This document shows, in pieces, positions 1 through 9,663 of a stretch of DNA of 64,000 nucleotides (position 1 is its first letter; the number at the start of each line of letters is the position of its first letter). The DNA lies in contig VFIW01000028.1 in assembly GCA_006386115.1 (NCBI GenBank), forward strand, positions 62,001 through 126,000. Direction: 5' to 3'. The stretch is from Globisporangium splendens. Taxonomy: Eukaryota; Oomycota; Peronosporomycetes; Pythiales; Pythiaceae. The notes beneath the pieces are model-generated. The model was given only the letters and a program-made list of their open reading frames with translations, did no database searches and was not told where the DNA came from. Made by a program: the position numbers and the translations under genes.

Positions 1-1807
1 TCGATAAGCCCGAGCATTTATCGTCCGTGCAATCCGCGCCGTATTGCTTGTCCAGCATCTTGTACTTCCACGATACCCGCCCGAACGAAAGTGCCACGTA
101 CGATCGGGGGTTCACAAGCACAGATTTGCCTTTCGCCGAGTCGAACCGAAAAGCGTCAGCCTTGATATAGGTTCCGAGTCCATACGTCATCAGCGAGTTC
201 TCCTCGGGAGTACACCCGGCTGGGAAGAAGTTCTGCAAATCTTCGTCTACGTAGAGGTTCTCGGTATTGCACCCAGTGACGTAGGGTGTCAGCGAAGTCT
301 CATGACGGTAAAACGAAAACGTGTTGGACGACTTGTAAACGCACTTGTTTCGCCCGCAGTCTTCCACATCGAGATACAAAACGGAAACGTTGCTCACAGG
401 ATCCAACTCTGTCTCGAACTGCGCGAAGTCTCCATCCAGGGGAATATCGATCGCGATGGTCTCCATGCTGATCAAGTCAGCCAAGGAATACGTGTCAAAG
501 CTCATCTCGACATCATCCGTTGCCACGGCGGGCTGAGAAATCTCAAAATTCTCGATCATTTTTTCCACCATAACCTCGTACGTTGCGTTCCCAAAACGTA
601 ACTGGTCAAGGATGAGCTGAGCACTGCTATTAAAACCCCAGCACTTGGCATCTTTGATAGTCCCCTCTGTAGACCCATCATCACCTCCGAAATCTTCGTC
701 GGTATTGTCGCCTTCATCGTCTTCAACTTCTTGAAGCCTTCTTCGCCGCCTTCTTCTCGCTTTTTCTATCTGATATGAGCAGTCGTAAGTTTGCGTAAAG
801 TCCATGTCCGTGATGGATCGCTCAAAGAGCACGGTGCCCTGCAACATGGTCTCAAAGACACGGGTCACGTTCAGGCCACTCGCGAGAAATTCCTTGTCAT
901 ACTTGGACGACTCCTTCTTGTATTCTCCATAGGTAAAATTCACGCTTGTGTTTGCGACCAACCCGACGGGTAGTATGTCATAATTCCAATCATTCAATGG
1001 GAACCCAATTGAAAGCGTCGTCGTGTCGATCTGCGCCAATTTCGGACGCGTTCCACTTTGGTTCGCGGTGCCGCAGTCGGTCTTCAATTCGAAAGGCTCC
1101 GCATTGCCCGTAACGACGCTTCGGAGAATCGTGTCCATAACATTGATCTCTTTCTCGTTGACACTCACAGTGCTCTCCGAGTTCGCAATGGTATTTATTG
1201 AGTAGAGATCTTGTGTCGAAATATTGCGCTCGATGCCTGCCGAAAGCTGGCTGACGTAGAGACTCGCGAGACCGACGTTGATGAGGATGTAAATGATCTT
1301 GAAGAACCAGAACAGCGCGTTCTTTTTCGCCTTGGACTCGACGCGTTGCGGCTGGTCGCCTGGGAAGAAGCTGCAGTTGTGCAAGTACGTTTGCAGCGTC
1401 GGGAACACGAGCGTCTCGCAGTAGAATTCGAGGATCTTGCTGACAGCGAACATGAGCGGACCCGTGATCGAACTGTACTGACTCACATACCTATCGGCAT
1501 TCGTGGACGATCCTTCTTCGTCGTACACGTTGTGGCGGAGCACCATGCCCTTAAAACTGAACCCGGCGTACGCGATCGCGAACCCAAGACCGAACACGAG
1601 CACCACGACGTACCGCACCGTGCGCAGCGTCATGTCGACGATCGTGTGGTGGTCCGCATCGTCGACTTCGATCTTGTATTGCGGCGCGTTGTCGTAGCTC
1701 GTGTCGGCACCCGACTCGGACTTCCGCGAGCGCGAGTCCTGCTTGAGCGCAGCCGTGTCGTCGTCTGCGCGGTGCTCCCCGCCGATCTGGTCCAAGCGGT
1801 GCGGCAT
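1..1807 (-). CDS. large membrane protein with ectodomain, 3' end beyond the window
   Basis: One frame stays open on the minus strand from an ATG at 1807 to the window edge (602 codons seen, stop not reached). An in-frame TGA lies shortly upstream of this ATG. The N terminus is polar (PHRLDQIGGEHRADDD), followed at about residues 65-90 by a hydrophobic segment (RYVVVLVFGLGFAIAYAGF) and a second hydrophobic stretch near residues 155-170 (ALFWFFKIIYILINVGLASL). The rest looks like a cysteine-containing extracellular domain with several N-x-S/T sites. It is a paralogue of the divergent neighbour at 2577-5102: both share the same order (TM, a 'YLHN'-type segment, a second hydrophobic region, ectodomain) and match near the cut end (SWKYK here, SWEYK there). 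An odd insertion around 720-780 holds six consecutive arginines followed by a run of acidic residues. I do not recognise a named family; the membrane location is inferred from hydrophobicity only. Confidence 0.75.
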   Translation of the reverse strand, partial: MPHRLDQIGGEHRADDDTAALKQDSRSRKSESGADTSYDNAPQYKIEVDDADHHTIVDMTLRTVRYVVVLVFGLGFAIAYAGFSFKGMVLRHNVYDEEGSSTNADRYVSQYSSITGPLMFAVSKILEFYCETLVFPTLQTYLHNCSFFPGDQPQRVESKAKKNALFWFFKIIYILINVGLASLYVSQLSAGIERNISTQDLYSINTIANSESTVSVNEKEINVMDTILRSVVTGNAEPFELKTDCGTANQSGTRPKLAQIDTTTLSIGFPLNDWNYDILPVGLVANTSVNFTYGEYKKESSKYDKEFLASGLNVTRVFETMLQGTVLFERSITDMDFTQTYDCSYQIEKARRRRRRRLQEVEDDEGDNTDEDFGGDDGSTEGTIKDAKCWGFNSSAQLILDQLRFGNATYEVMVEKMIENFEISQPAVATDDVEMSFDTYSLADLISMETIAIDIPLDGDFAQFETELDPVSNVSVLYLDVEDCGRNKCVYKSSNTFSFYRHETSLTPYVTGCNTENLYVDEDLQNFFPAGCTPEENSLMTYGLGTYIKADAFRFDSAKGKSVLVNPRSYVALSFGRVSWKYKMLDKQYGADCTDDKCSGLS

Positions 1808-2515
1808 CTCGGACGCTTTTCGCTGAATGCGCTTGTGAGTCCGTCTGCGCACTCAGAGTCGCATCCGCGCCAGTGGATGCCCATCCATACCCCACATATA
1901 GCAAACGTGCATGCGGTGAGCTCTCTTCTGTTTCCGCGACTGTTACTGGCTCGATGTAGTTTGTGTAGTTCCAGAAGAAGTGATTTGCCTTTTTTTGGAA
2001 GGGGATGAGCAGGTGTTTTATGTCATGGTCCATGCCATTAAAATGACCATAAAAGCGTTGTTTGAAGTAAATGGAGGCATTTACACTACAAAGCTGTATG
2101 CGGCTGATTATGCTAAATATGAGAACATTGCTTCGTAAATGCCTGGAACTGTTCAGCCAGGCAGTGCGTGCTGATTGGGTTCCGCGGAAGTGAGCGCGGG
2201 TGAGGGAGTCATCCATTATCAGAGGTTCAACCAACTATTGTTAGTGTGCATCAATGTGATCCATGTCCACTCGACTTGAACAGGGGGATCGAATGTTGCA
2301 GGTCCCAAGTCTATGATCTCGTCACCAAATCAGGCCAAAATGTGATTTGGGGTGAAAAATCTGTGGCCATGGAAAGCAAACGTCTGTTTGCCATCCGCGC
2401 CTTGAGACGAATGCAACACAGGCACGGCACATGCGACTGTGTGCGTGTGTGCGGGTGATGGGAGCATAGAGTGCCAGTCCGCCTCTGCCCTTCCACTTGA
2501 CGCCTTCCGGCACTC
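1808..2515. other. divergent promoter region between the paralogous membrane-protein genes
   Basis: About 700 bp with no supported gene. It separates the starts of two head-to-head paralogues and must hold both promoters. On the plus side an oomycete-type initiator ends the interval; I found no equally good initiator for the minus-strand gene. ORFs here are short and lack ATG starts or codon bias. Confidence 0.5.
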
Positions 2516-2531
2516 GCTCATTACGCAAATC
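2516..2531 (+). promoter_or_regulatory. oomycete initiator-type core promoter
   Basis: GCTCATTACGCAAATC matches 13 of 16 positions of the oomycete initiator GCTCATTYYNCAWTTT. It lies 19 bp before the ATG at 2535 and 61 bp before the ATG at 2577, a normal distance for oomycete transcription start sites. It argues against any start further upstream (the open frame extends to 2439 only through a GTG). Confidence 0.6.
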
Positions 2532-2576
2532 TGCATGGAAGCACGAAGGTTGGACCCTCACTCCACTGAACGCGAG

Positions 2577-5102
2577 ATGGCATCCGCTGAAGACCGGTAC
2601 GGCTACGGCAGCGGCGACCGACCCTTTGAGCTCACGGACACGTCGCTGTCCGAGGGCGTGTTCTTCGAGCTCGAGTCGCCCGCGGAGGTCGTCGGGCAGC
2701 GGGTCACGCTCTCGACGGTCGATGGGAGCAACGACGGCGGCTCACAACGTGCGCATGAAGCTGGCGATGCGGTGAAATACTACGGAGGCGGAGCCAGCAA
2801 CTTCACAGCGGAAGAAGGGCCGGACAAGCCCCGGCCGGAGATCGTGCTGCGGTGGAAGCGTCTTTCGATCTTCGTCGCGCTCTCCGTGCTCTTCATCATG
2901 AGCCTCACGGTGCTTTTCTACTACGGCATTTCCATGATGAAGCTGTACGAACCGGTCGGCGAGTCGGACGGGAGCGAGCGGAAGGTGCGCGAGTACAACA
3001 CGTACTCGGGTGCACTCATGGGTATCTTCGAGACGCTCGTCGGTCTCGGCTTTGCCAACTTCTTCCCCGCGTTCACGGTGTACGTGCACAACCTCAAGTG
3101 GTGGCCGGGCGACGACCCGATCGCCAAGACGAGCAAGTTCAAGAAGGTGGCGCTGATGTTCTTCTTCCCGCTCGTGATGATCGCGATCGGTAACAGTTTC
3201 TCGGCGATGCAGGCCGGCGCATCGACGATCGGCTCTCTCATTCGCATGGAAGCGAAGACCCTGGGCGTACTCAGCACCAACTACACGCTGCTTGACGTGT
3301 CGGCGTTCGACGGCAACATCGTGAACCACGAGTCGACGATCCTCAAGACGGCGATCCAGCGCCGATCAACTCCGTTTCAATACGTACACTCGTCGCGATG
3401 CTTGGCCACATTCGGGAACAAAACCACAAAGCCTGCCGTGAAGCGCGTTGCCGATATCGACTCGACGTCGACGGTGTTCGGCTTCCCCGTCAAGGAGTGG
3501 GGGCGAGAGCTGTACCCAGAAGGGAAGCCGATGTTCTCCAATGCCACGTTGGACACCGACACATCCTTTGAGCTCATGTTTCAGGGCATGGCGTTGCTCG
3601 AGCGCTCGGTCGGGAGACTCACGACGGCATCGGGACGATGCCGGTATGTGGACGGATCAGATACGCTGTCGTGTGTCAAGCGCAACCAGACGGCCATGAA
3701 CGACTTGTATGGATACTTCAACGGCACCAAGGAGAAAAGTACGAGTGCGCTGTCGTCTGAACTTCTACGGGTACTTCGGAACGCGTTCTACGAGGACTTG
3801 GACGAGTCGACTTTTTCGTTGAGCTACTCCTCGTTCCTGATCAACAACCAGACGAAGTATGACGGGATGAGTATCTCGATTTTATTTAAGCGAGATTATC
3901 AGTACGGTATTCCGGACGACACTGATATCATCCCGGAAGGCTGTACCGGCAGCGAGTGCAGTTATCGGTACAATTTTTACGACGCGGATACGTTTTGCGG
4001 CAGCGACAACTGCATTTTCCCCGACTGGAATGCAGAGTTCATTCCACGTAGACAAGCATTGATGATGCAGTACAAGAAGAATTGTCAGCTAGCGAGTTCG
4101 AACTTTGATGCCAGTCTGCAGACACATATCCCGGGAGGTTGTGAAACGGTGGCGAACTCGGCGTTCCTGTACGGATTCGGGACGCGTATCTTCGGTGACA
4201 CGCTCGGAGTGACGTCCAGCAACAGTTCGAAAAAAACTCCGTACATTATGAACCCGAGACGGTACCTTCGATTCACGATCGGGAAGCTCTCCTGGGAATA
4301 CAAGAATCTCACGGAAGGCTTCGAAGACGCCAACTGTGACCACACATCAAGCGAAGAACCCTGCGTGGGCTTGATGCACAAGCTCGAAGACAGCGGGCGC
4401 CACATTCTCGTTGGCAAGGATTACCTGCCGTCGAAGTTCACGAAGTCGGATTTCCGCTCCCCTATCATGCTGTTCGAGCTGATCTTGCCGATCATCCAGA
4501 ATTCTCCGCGTATTACCAACGGCCAAGCGATGCTCGAACAGCTGCGCAGCGCGTCGTTCCTAACCAAAGACGCCGTCACCAACGTGACGTTGCCCAAAGA
4601 TGAGTGCTCATTCCGCGCCGACGCGTACATGAAGCACATCTCAACGAATGTATACCAGGTGTACAATCCGTTCCAGCCGATGTACACGTCAGCAATGTTG
4701 TATCTCTTCCAGAGCGCGTCGGTGACCAGATTGCGGAAAGACGAAGATGGCGAGTGGGCGACGCGCTTTGCCGGCGACAAGGCGGTATCGGAAATCAAGG
4801 TCAAAAACACCGAGGTCGGCGTGTACACGGTCTGGATCGGCTGCATCATCTTGGTGATCCTGGCGGTCGTGACCCTGCTGTTCCCGAATGAGCGCGCGCG
4901 GCTGGTGCCGATGATGGGCAAGAACGCGCGCGCCGAGCGTTTCATCGCGGTGCAAACCGAGGAGGTGTACCCGAACCTCGTCTACATGAAGCGGTTCCGC
5001 ATCGGGAAGACCGGCGAAGCGCTCAAGTTCAGCGAGTTCTCGGTCGAGTCGGTCGCATTGCACCACTGCATGGAGGAAGACGACGACCGAGTGGTCCTGT
5101 AG
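2577..5102 (+). CDS. large membrane protein with cysteine-containing ectodomain
   Basis: 841-residue protein from the ATG at 2577 (MASAEDRYGYG); an in-frame ATG at 2535 is the alternative. Hydrophobic segments: about residues 97-120 (LSIFVALSVLFIMSLTVLFY), a weaker one near 150-170 (GALMGIFETLVGLGFANFF), another near 200-215 (KVALMFFFPLVMIAIGNSF), and a C-terminal one near 765-785 (VYTVWIGCIILVILAVVTLL). Between the last two lies a ~550-residue domain with many cysteines and N-glycosylation sequons, so it is probably exposed on the lumenal or cell-surface side. A short basic cytosolic tail ends in acidic residues. It is single-exon and is the divergent paralogue of the gene at 1-1807. I know of no function for this family; role and topology are inferences. 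Confidence 0.85.
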   Translation: MASAEDRYGYGSGDRPFELTDTSLSEGVFFELESPAEVVGQRVTLSTVDGSNDGGSQRAHEAGDAVKYYGGGASNFTAEEGPDKPRPEIVLRWKRLSIFVALSVLFIMSLTVLFYYGISMMKLYEPVGESDGSERKVREYNTYSGALMGIFETLVGLGFANFFPAFTVYVHNLKWWPGDDPIAKTSKFKKVALMFFFPLVMIAIGNSFSAMQAGASTIGSLIRMEAKTLGVLSTNYTLLDVSAFDGNIVNHESTILKTAIQRRSTPFQYVHSSRCLATFGNKTTKPAVKRVADIDSTSTVFGFPVKEWGRELYPEGKPMFSNATLDTDTSFELMFQGMALLERSVGRLTTASGRCRYVDGSDTLSCVKRNQTAMNDLYGYFNGTKEKSTSALSSELLRVLRNAFYEDLDESTFSLSYSSFLINNQTKYDGMSISILFKRDYQYGIPDDTDIIPEGCTGSECSYRYNFYDADTFCGSDNCIFPDWNAEFIPRRQALMMQYKKNCQLASSNFDASLQTHIPGGCETVANSAFLYGFGTRIFGDTLGVTSSNSSKKTPYIMNPRRYLRFTIGKLSWEYKNLTEGFEDANCDHTSSEEPCVGLMHKLEDSGRHILVGKDYLPSKFTKSDFRSPIMLFELILPIIQNSPRITNGQAMLEQLRSASFLTKDAVTNVTLPKDECSFRADAYMKHISTNVYQVYNPFQPMYTSAMLYLFQSASVTRLRKDEDGEWATRFAGDKAVSEIKVKNTEVGVYTVWIGCIILVILAVVTLLFPNERARLVPMMGKNARAERFIAVQTEEVYPNLVYMKRFRIGKTGEALKFSEFSVESVALHHCMEEDDDRVVL

Positions 5103-5402
5103 GAACGTAGTATTCCTCCAAGCCGTAACATATTGAGCATGGATGCAAAACCGAAAGGGAGAATGTCAATTTTTGTCATTTCGTACAGCCCTGGCACCTT
5201 GTCATGCAGAAATATGGAGCTGGGGGACTCAGTATTGATTTATGGGCAACATTTCGGCATACTCTGGTGCTTTGACAGGCATCTTTTGCATCTGGAAGGC
5301 TTCAGCCTCTGTCATTGAGTAGTCGAAATAAAAGTTATGCTACTTATAGGGTGGAGTCAAAGAGTGCCATCAAGAGTCTGTGTCTGTCCTCTGCGAGGTG
5401 GT
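5103..5402. other. convergent intergenic spacer
   Basis: 300 bp between the 3' end of the membrane-protein gene and the 3' end of Cdc14. It holds two 3' untranslated regions; no gene or repeat was seen. Confidence 0.4.
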
Positions 5403-6637
5403 TCACCAAAACATGCTGCCGCTGGGCACCGACGCCTTGTTGCGGCTGTAGCGCATATACTTTTGGTCGTTGAGTTTGTCGCCCTGGTTCTTGTCGTAGC
5501 CGATGTTGCCATTCGCGCTCAGCGACATGGCTTTGGCGTGCCCTTGCCATCCATGGCGCTGAGATTGAACGCGAGACTGCCATTGGAGCCGGAGCGCGCC
5601 ATGGGGTCCGCCGCGCCTTTGCCCCTGCCGGCCGGGTTGAGCGCCCACATCTTGGACTCGATCGTCTCCATGAACTGCTGCTGCGGACCGATGACGCTGC
5701 CAGGACGGCACAAGCGCAGCCAGCCGATGAGCTCGTGCGCGGAAAACATGTCGTGCTTCATCATGTACGCGCCGATGCACGTGCCCGTTCGTCCGAGCCC
5801 GGCCTTGCAGTGCACGGCGACGGCGCCGGGTGTCTTCTCGCACGCTTCGATGAACTTCATGAGCACGTGCATGGGTGCGTTCGTGCCGGCCGGGTAGATC
5901 AGGTCCAAGTGGTCGATGCCCGCCGAGAGGAACTTTTTCTCGTCGTACTGCTTCTCGTTCAGGCGCACGACGAGCGTCACATTGCGCTTCTTGAAGTACG
6001 GGATGTAGTGCTCCGGCGTGAGCATCACGTGGTCCTGCGGTGTGCGCTGGTAGTGGTTGTGCGGCCCCGCGAACGCGATAAACTTAGGTGAGACCCACGT
6101 CAAGTCGCCGTTCTCCACGCGCTCAAAGTGCTGGTACTCGTGCAGGTCGAACGTCTTGGGTGAGATGTAGTTGGCCTGCATCGCGCGCTCGAGACCCTTG
6201 AGACAGTCGAGAACCGTCAAGTTGAACGTGCACACCGACGGTGTTGCGTCGTGGAACGGAGGGAACCGCATGCGCTCGAAGGGCTCGTACGCCTTGGCCG
6301 CGCTCATGTTCTGAAACAGCATGGTCCAGCATCCAAGGATGCACACGGCGTTCGCGCGCTGCTGCCCTTGGGTCGACGAATAAAAGTAGATCTTCTCGCC
6401 GGTCTTGGCCGCGTTCGCGAGCTTCTTGTTGAGCGTCTCGGAGAACACAAACGTGTGGCCGAGGTTGAGCGGCCCAAAGTCCAAGTAGAAGTTCCAGTAC
6501 ACGAGCTCTTCGTCGATGGAAAAGAAATGCGCGCCGTTCATGCGTGGAGGTCCCTTCTTGGGTGCAACGTAGTAAAGCCAACCAAGGAGGAACTCAATCG
6601 CATCTTCCAGCCCGGTAGCAATCGCCGAACTCGCCAT
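5403..6637 (-). CDS. CDC14: Cdc14-type dual-specificity phosphatase with C-terminal frameshift
   Basis: The ATG at 6637 opens a 372-residue frame ending at 5519. It carries the Cdc14 A-domain (residues ~10-150, starting near YYVAPKKGPP) and the B catalytic domain, with the complete P-loop HCKAGLGRTGT and the downstream Cdc14 signature CRPGSVIGPQQQF. Cdc14 removes CDK phosphates at mitotic exit; in oomycetes it is associated with sporulation and flagellar basal bodies (established knowledge). Two oddities. First, the WPD-type loop reads LIYPAGTNAP, with Ala (GCC) where Cdc14 proteins have the general-acid Asp. Second, the frame stops at 5519, but another minus frame continues from there with excellent codon use for ~43 residues (MSLSANGNIGYDKNQG to YSRNKASVPSGSMFW, stop at 5403). 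One missing base near 5527-5545 would explain this. No intron was recognised. Confidence 0.85.
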
Positions 6638-6705
6638 TATTCTTGAGGGGAAGGTGGAAACTCGAAACTCGCGACTTGGCGGAAAAAGTTGGTGCTGATT
6701 GCTGG

Positions 6706-7203
6706 CTAGAAGAAAGCTAGCAAGCAGACCCTGTGGCTGACGCGCTGTCCCTTACTCCACCGACGAAAGAGTGAAAGCACTCCTGAAGCAACACGCTGTG
6801 GGGAGTGCGCTTGTATTATCTGAGTGGTGCTGGTGAGCTTCTTGGTGCACGAGTCAGGCCTCGACTTGGTCGGTTTTCCTTGTTTGACTGCTGTTTTCAA
6901 AAACTGAGCTGCTGAACTCGTGTCGGACTTCCTTTGGCTTCCTGTCGACTCTTCACTGAAAGCTGAGACTGGCGCGAGAGGCTTGTTTCTTGTTTGTTGT
7001 GGAAGCTTCAGATTGAATAGTGAGGATGGCTCAAACGCTTGCCGCAACAGCCACAGCGCATCATACGTGCCGTTAGCTAGCACTCTGCCGACAGAGGCAT
7101 CTTGGAGAGCGCCGGTCTCTAGCCCTATCTTCACAGAACCCATTTCCTCGTTGTGCACGTGCGGCTGGCAGAGTCCCCTTGGTCTTATACGACACAGCCT
7201 CAT
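6706..7203 (-). CDS. hypothetical protein, 165 residues
   Basis: Single-exon frame with a true ATG at 7203, upstream of and on the same strand as Cdc14. The protein is polar and rich in Ser, Lys and Arg, with no membrane segment or motif I recognise. The first half (MGSVKIGLETGALQD...) looks protein-like, but codon bias is weaker than in neighbouring genes. It could be a chance ORF in the Cdc14 upstream region. Confidence 0.3.
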   Translation of the reverse strand: MRLCRIRPRGLCQPHVHNEEMGSVKIGLETGALQDASVGRVLANGTYDALWLLRQAFEPSSLFNLKLPQQTRNKPLAPVSAFSEESTGSQRKSDTSSAAQFLKTAVKQGKPTKSRPDSCTKKLTSTTQIIQAHSPQRVASGVLSLFRRWSKGQRVSHRVCLLAFF

Positions 7204-7500
7204 CCAGATTTGGCTATACTTGGACTTCTTATCTCCTCATACCTGTATCTAAAAGCACCTGTGTTATTGAACTCGGGCGTTGCTGCTCGTTCGGGACCCT
7301 ATCTCCTCATGCATGAAGCAAAGGCTGAAGCAGGTTTCCTAGATCAGAGTTTATATCTTCCATGGCATTCCTTCCATGGGTTAGCAGACAAACGCAGCAA
7401 ATACAACACTGCCCAAGGGAGAAACAAGCAAACATCCCACCTACTTTGTTCGGATAAGTTATCGTCGTCGTCTTTGAACTCACCTCATCCTTTTAACCCT
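7204..7500. other. intergenic spacer
   Basis: About 300 bp, AT-richer than the flanking genes. No supported gene, repeat or clear promoter element. Confidence 0.3.
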
Positions 7501-9663
7501 TTAGTATCCCTGCATCACCATGAGAAGCTGCTCCTGTAATCGCTGTTTGATCGCAGAGTAAAAGCGAAAATCGGACTCCAGACTCATCCGATACGGATCG
7601 GACACCTCGCCGTCGATTCTCGAGAGCGCGCGGTGGCATCGATCGAGAGATTCGTTCACCTTGCGCAATCGATTTTCTAGAATATCCCATTCATCAGGCG
7701 GGAGCATCAATCCAGACGACATCGTCGTGGTCATCGCTGTGTGCATCCGCTTGGTTGGATGATGCATGAGATCATTCCACCGTGACGGCACCTCCACGAT
7801 ATCTCCCGATGCATCGGAGCGCCGTCGTTTCTTTGGCATGATCGCGCGCATTGGGATCTCCGCATCGTAGTCGGAGCTTCCGGAATCGTCGTCACGAAAC
7901 ACATTGGGGGAAAACGTTTCAAATGCCGAGTCACGGACTTCGCCACTAACTACGAGAGCGTTCGAAGGGATGGCGTCGTCGCGCGCAACTTCTGGTTGGA
8001 CTGGTGGCACCTGATTTTTGTTGTCCAAGTACGCTGGCTTAAAGAAGCCGCTGGAGTTCCCTTGAGCTGTTGCTGGCGGTGGGATAGACGAAGTTTTCGC
8101 AGCTTTTGATGGGGTCAGTGCCTTTGGAGCACTTGCATTTGGTTTACTGGCTGTCGCATTTGAAGCCTTTTTCATCGTCTTGGTTGCTGGTCTCCCCGCA
8201 GTGCTCGCAACTGCCTTAGATTTCGCGCCATTCATCGCATTCCCTTTCTGATTGCGCGACGTGTTCGCGGCTGTGATCTTGGCATTTTTCGCTGCGGGAG
8301 CTCGCTGTGAGCCGAATGGTCCTTTCGTGTCCATACTCATGACAAACTCGGATAATCGCGGCTCCAATAGCAACCCCATGTGCAAATAGAGGAGGTCGAG
8401 CCGTCCCGAACACGAATCAAAGAACGACTGCGTCTTGTCGTCCTCCCCTTGGGCCGACTGCTTTGAGTTGATCACCGCGCGCTGGTACATGGAGACGATC
8501 TCGTGCCACATCTGGCGCAACCGCGTCGCCTCATGTCCCAGAATGACACTTGGGTCGATGCTCACAAACAGCGCGTCGTGGAAGTGCAACGTGTCGAACA
8601 ACTGGTTCACCGACATGAACGCGACGTGGACGTCAAGCCAGAACTGGTTCACGTCGGCATCTTTATCGGACTCGGCGATCTTGTCGTTCATCTCGTGCCA
8701 TCGGACGTTGAAATCTGGACTCAGCAGCACATTAATCAGCCGGAAGCGGCAACTTCGTCGCGGACGAACCGATCGCGCCGGCGAGTTCAGTCCCTTGAAC
8801 CCCGGTTTTGGTGACATCTTGGATGGCTTCGCCGAGGACGATGACGCTGCTCCGACAGGTGCCTTGGCTTTCGATTTGGCTTTTGCTTTCGCAGCAGGAG
8901 GAGCTTTGTTTACCGTCGTCGGAGCAGGTGTTGATGTTGTTGGTTCATCAACCGCCGTTGGCAGATACAGCACATCAGCCGATGCGGCCGCGACATTCGC
9001 TGGAGTCGGGACCGAAGAGTTTGGCGACAAGAAGCTGGTCACAGTTGTTGATCGCGCGTTGGTCAGACTCGCGTGCGCGTAGTCGCCCAGTTGAACCTGC
9101 TCCAGATCCTGCTCGTGCATGCGCGCAGACGCGTCTGCTGCAGCGCGGCGCTGGTCATCTTCTCGCAAAAGACGCATCAACCCGACCTTCGTGCGCGCAT
9201 CTTTTCGCGTATCGCCCCAAATACTAAGTCCTCGCCGACTGCACTCCTCACGAAGCGTCTTTCCCAGCACGCCATCGTACGGCTCCATCACCTGCGGCTG
9301 CAAGACAGGCTCACCTGCCTTTGCGCGCTGAGTCAACCAGAGCGTTGTCGTCGGCGTACTTGTTCGCAGCGAAGGCGCTGGAGACGCAGCGTGTGTCATC
9401 GGTTGGCTACTGGTAGTGGCGCTGCTGGCGACGGGACTCGCGGCCGTCGCGACCACGAGCGTCGCCATCTCCTTCTTCTGGGCGGTCGTGGTCACAAGTG
9501 GCGCAGCGACGACAGGTCTCGATCGACTGGCGATTAGCGGTCTCGCGGGCACCGTCACAGGTGGCGGCCGCGGGCTCTTGGCTTTGCGCGGCGGCGTGCC
9601 TCGGATCAGCACGGGCGGGCCGCCGTGCAGCGGATGGTACAGCTGCGGCCGCTGGTCGGCCAT
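7501..9663 (-). CDS. probable nuclear protein with SAP-like segment
   Basis: 720-residue single-exon protein from the ATG at 9663. The first ~125 residues are Pro/Ala/Ser/Thr-rich and basic. Residues ~130-200 form a helical segment (YDGVLGKTLREECSRRGLS ... KVGLMRLLREDDQRRAA) that resembles a SAP DNA-binding motif. An Ala/Lys-rich linker leads to a folded-looking region at ~300-450 (RFRLINVLLSPDFNVRWHE, then QFWLDVHVAFMSVNQLFDTL). Another low-complexity Ala/Lys/Ser stretch follows, then an NLS-like PKKRRR near 610, and finally a conserved-looking helical C terminus (DEWDILENRLRKVNESLDRC to QEQLLMVMQGY). The middle and C-terminal blocks suggest a chromatin- or DNA-associated protein of an oomycete-restricted family, but I cannot name it. 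The SAP assignment is tentative. Confidence 0.75.
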   Translation of the reverse strand: MADQRPQLYHPLHGGPPVLIRGTPPRKAKSPRPPPVTVPARPLIASRSRPVVAAPLVTTTAQKKEMATLVVATAASPVASSATTSSQPMTHAASPAPSLRTSTPTTTLWLTQRAKAGEPVLQPQVMEPYDGVLGKTLREECSRRGLSIWGDTRKDARTKVGLMRLLREDDQRRAAADASARMHEQDLEQVQLGDYAHASLTNARSTTVTSFLSPNSSVPTPANVAAASADVLYLPTAVDEPTTSTPAPTTVNKAPPAAKAKAKSKAKAPVGAASSSSAKPSKMSPKPGFKGLNSPARSVRPRRSCRFRLINVLLSPDFNVRWHEMNDKIAESDKDADVNQFWLDVHVAFMSVNQLFDTLHFHDALFVSIDPSVILGHEATRLRQMWHEIVSMYQRAVINSKQSAQGEDDKTQSFFDSCSGRLDLLYLHMGLLLEPRLSEFVMSMDTKGPFGSQRAPAAKNAKITAANTSRNQKGNAMNGAKSKAVASTAGRPATKTMKKASNATASKPNASAPKALTPSKAAKTSSIPPPATAQGNSSGFFKPAYLDNKNQVPPVQPEVARDDAIPSNALVVSGEVRDSAFETFSPNVFRDDDSGSSDYDAEIPMRAIMPKKRRRSDASGDIVEVPSRWNDLMHHPTKRMHTAMTTTMSSGLMLPPDEWDILENRLRKVNESLDRCHRALSRIDGEVSDPYRMSLESDFRFYSAIKQRLQEQLLMVMQGY

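Noticed and set aside
2439..2576. N-terminal extension of the 2577 membrane protein
   Set aside because: Begins with GTG, and the initiator at 2516 implies that transcription starts after it.
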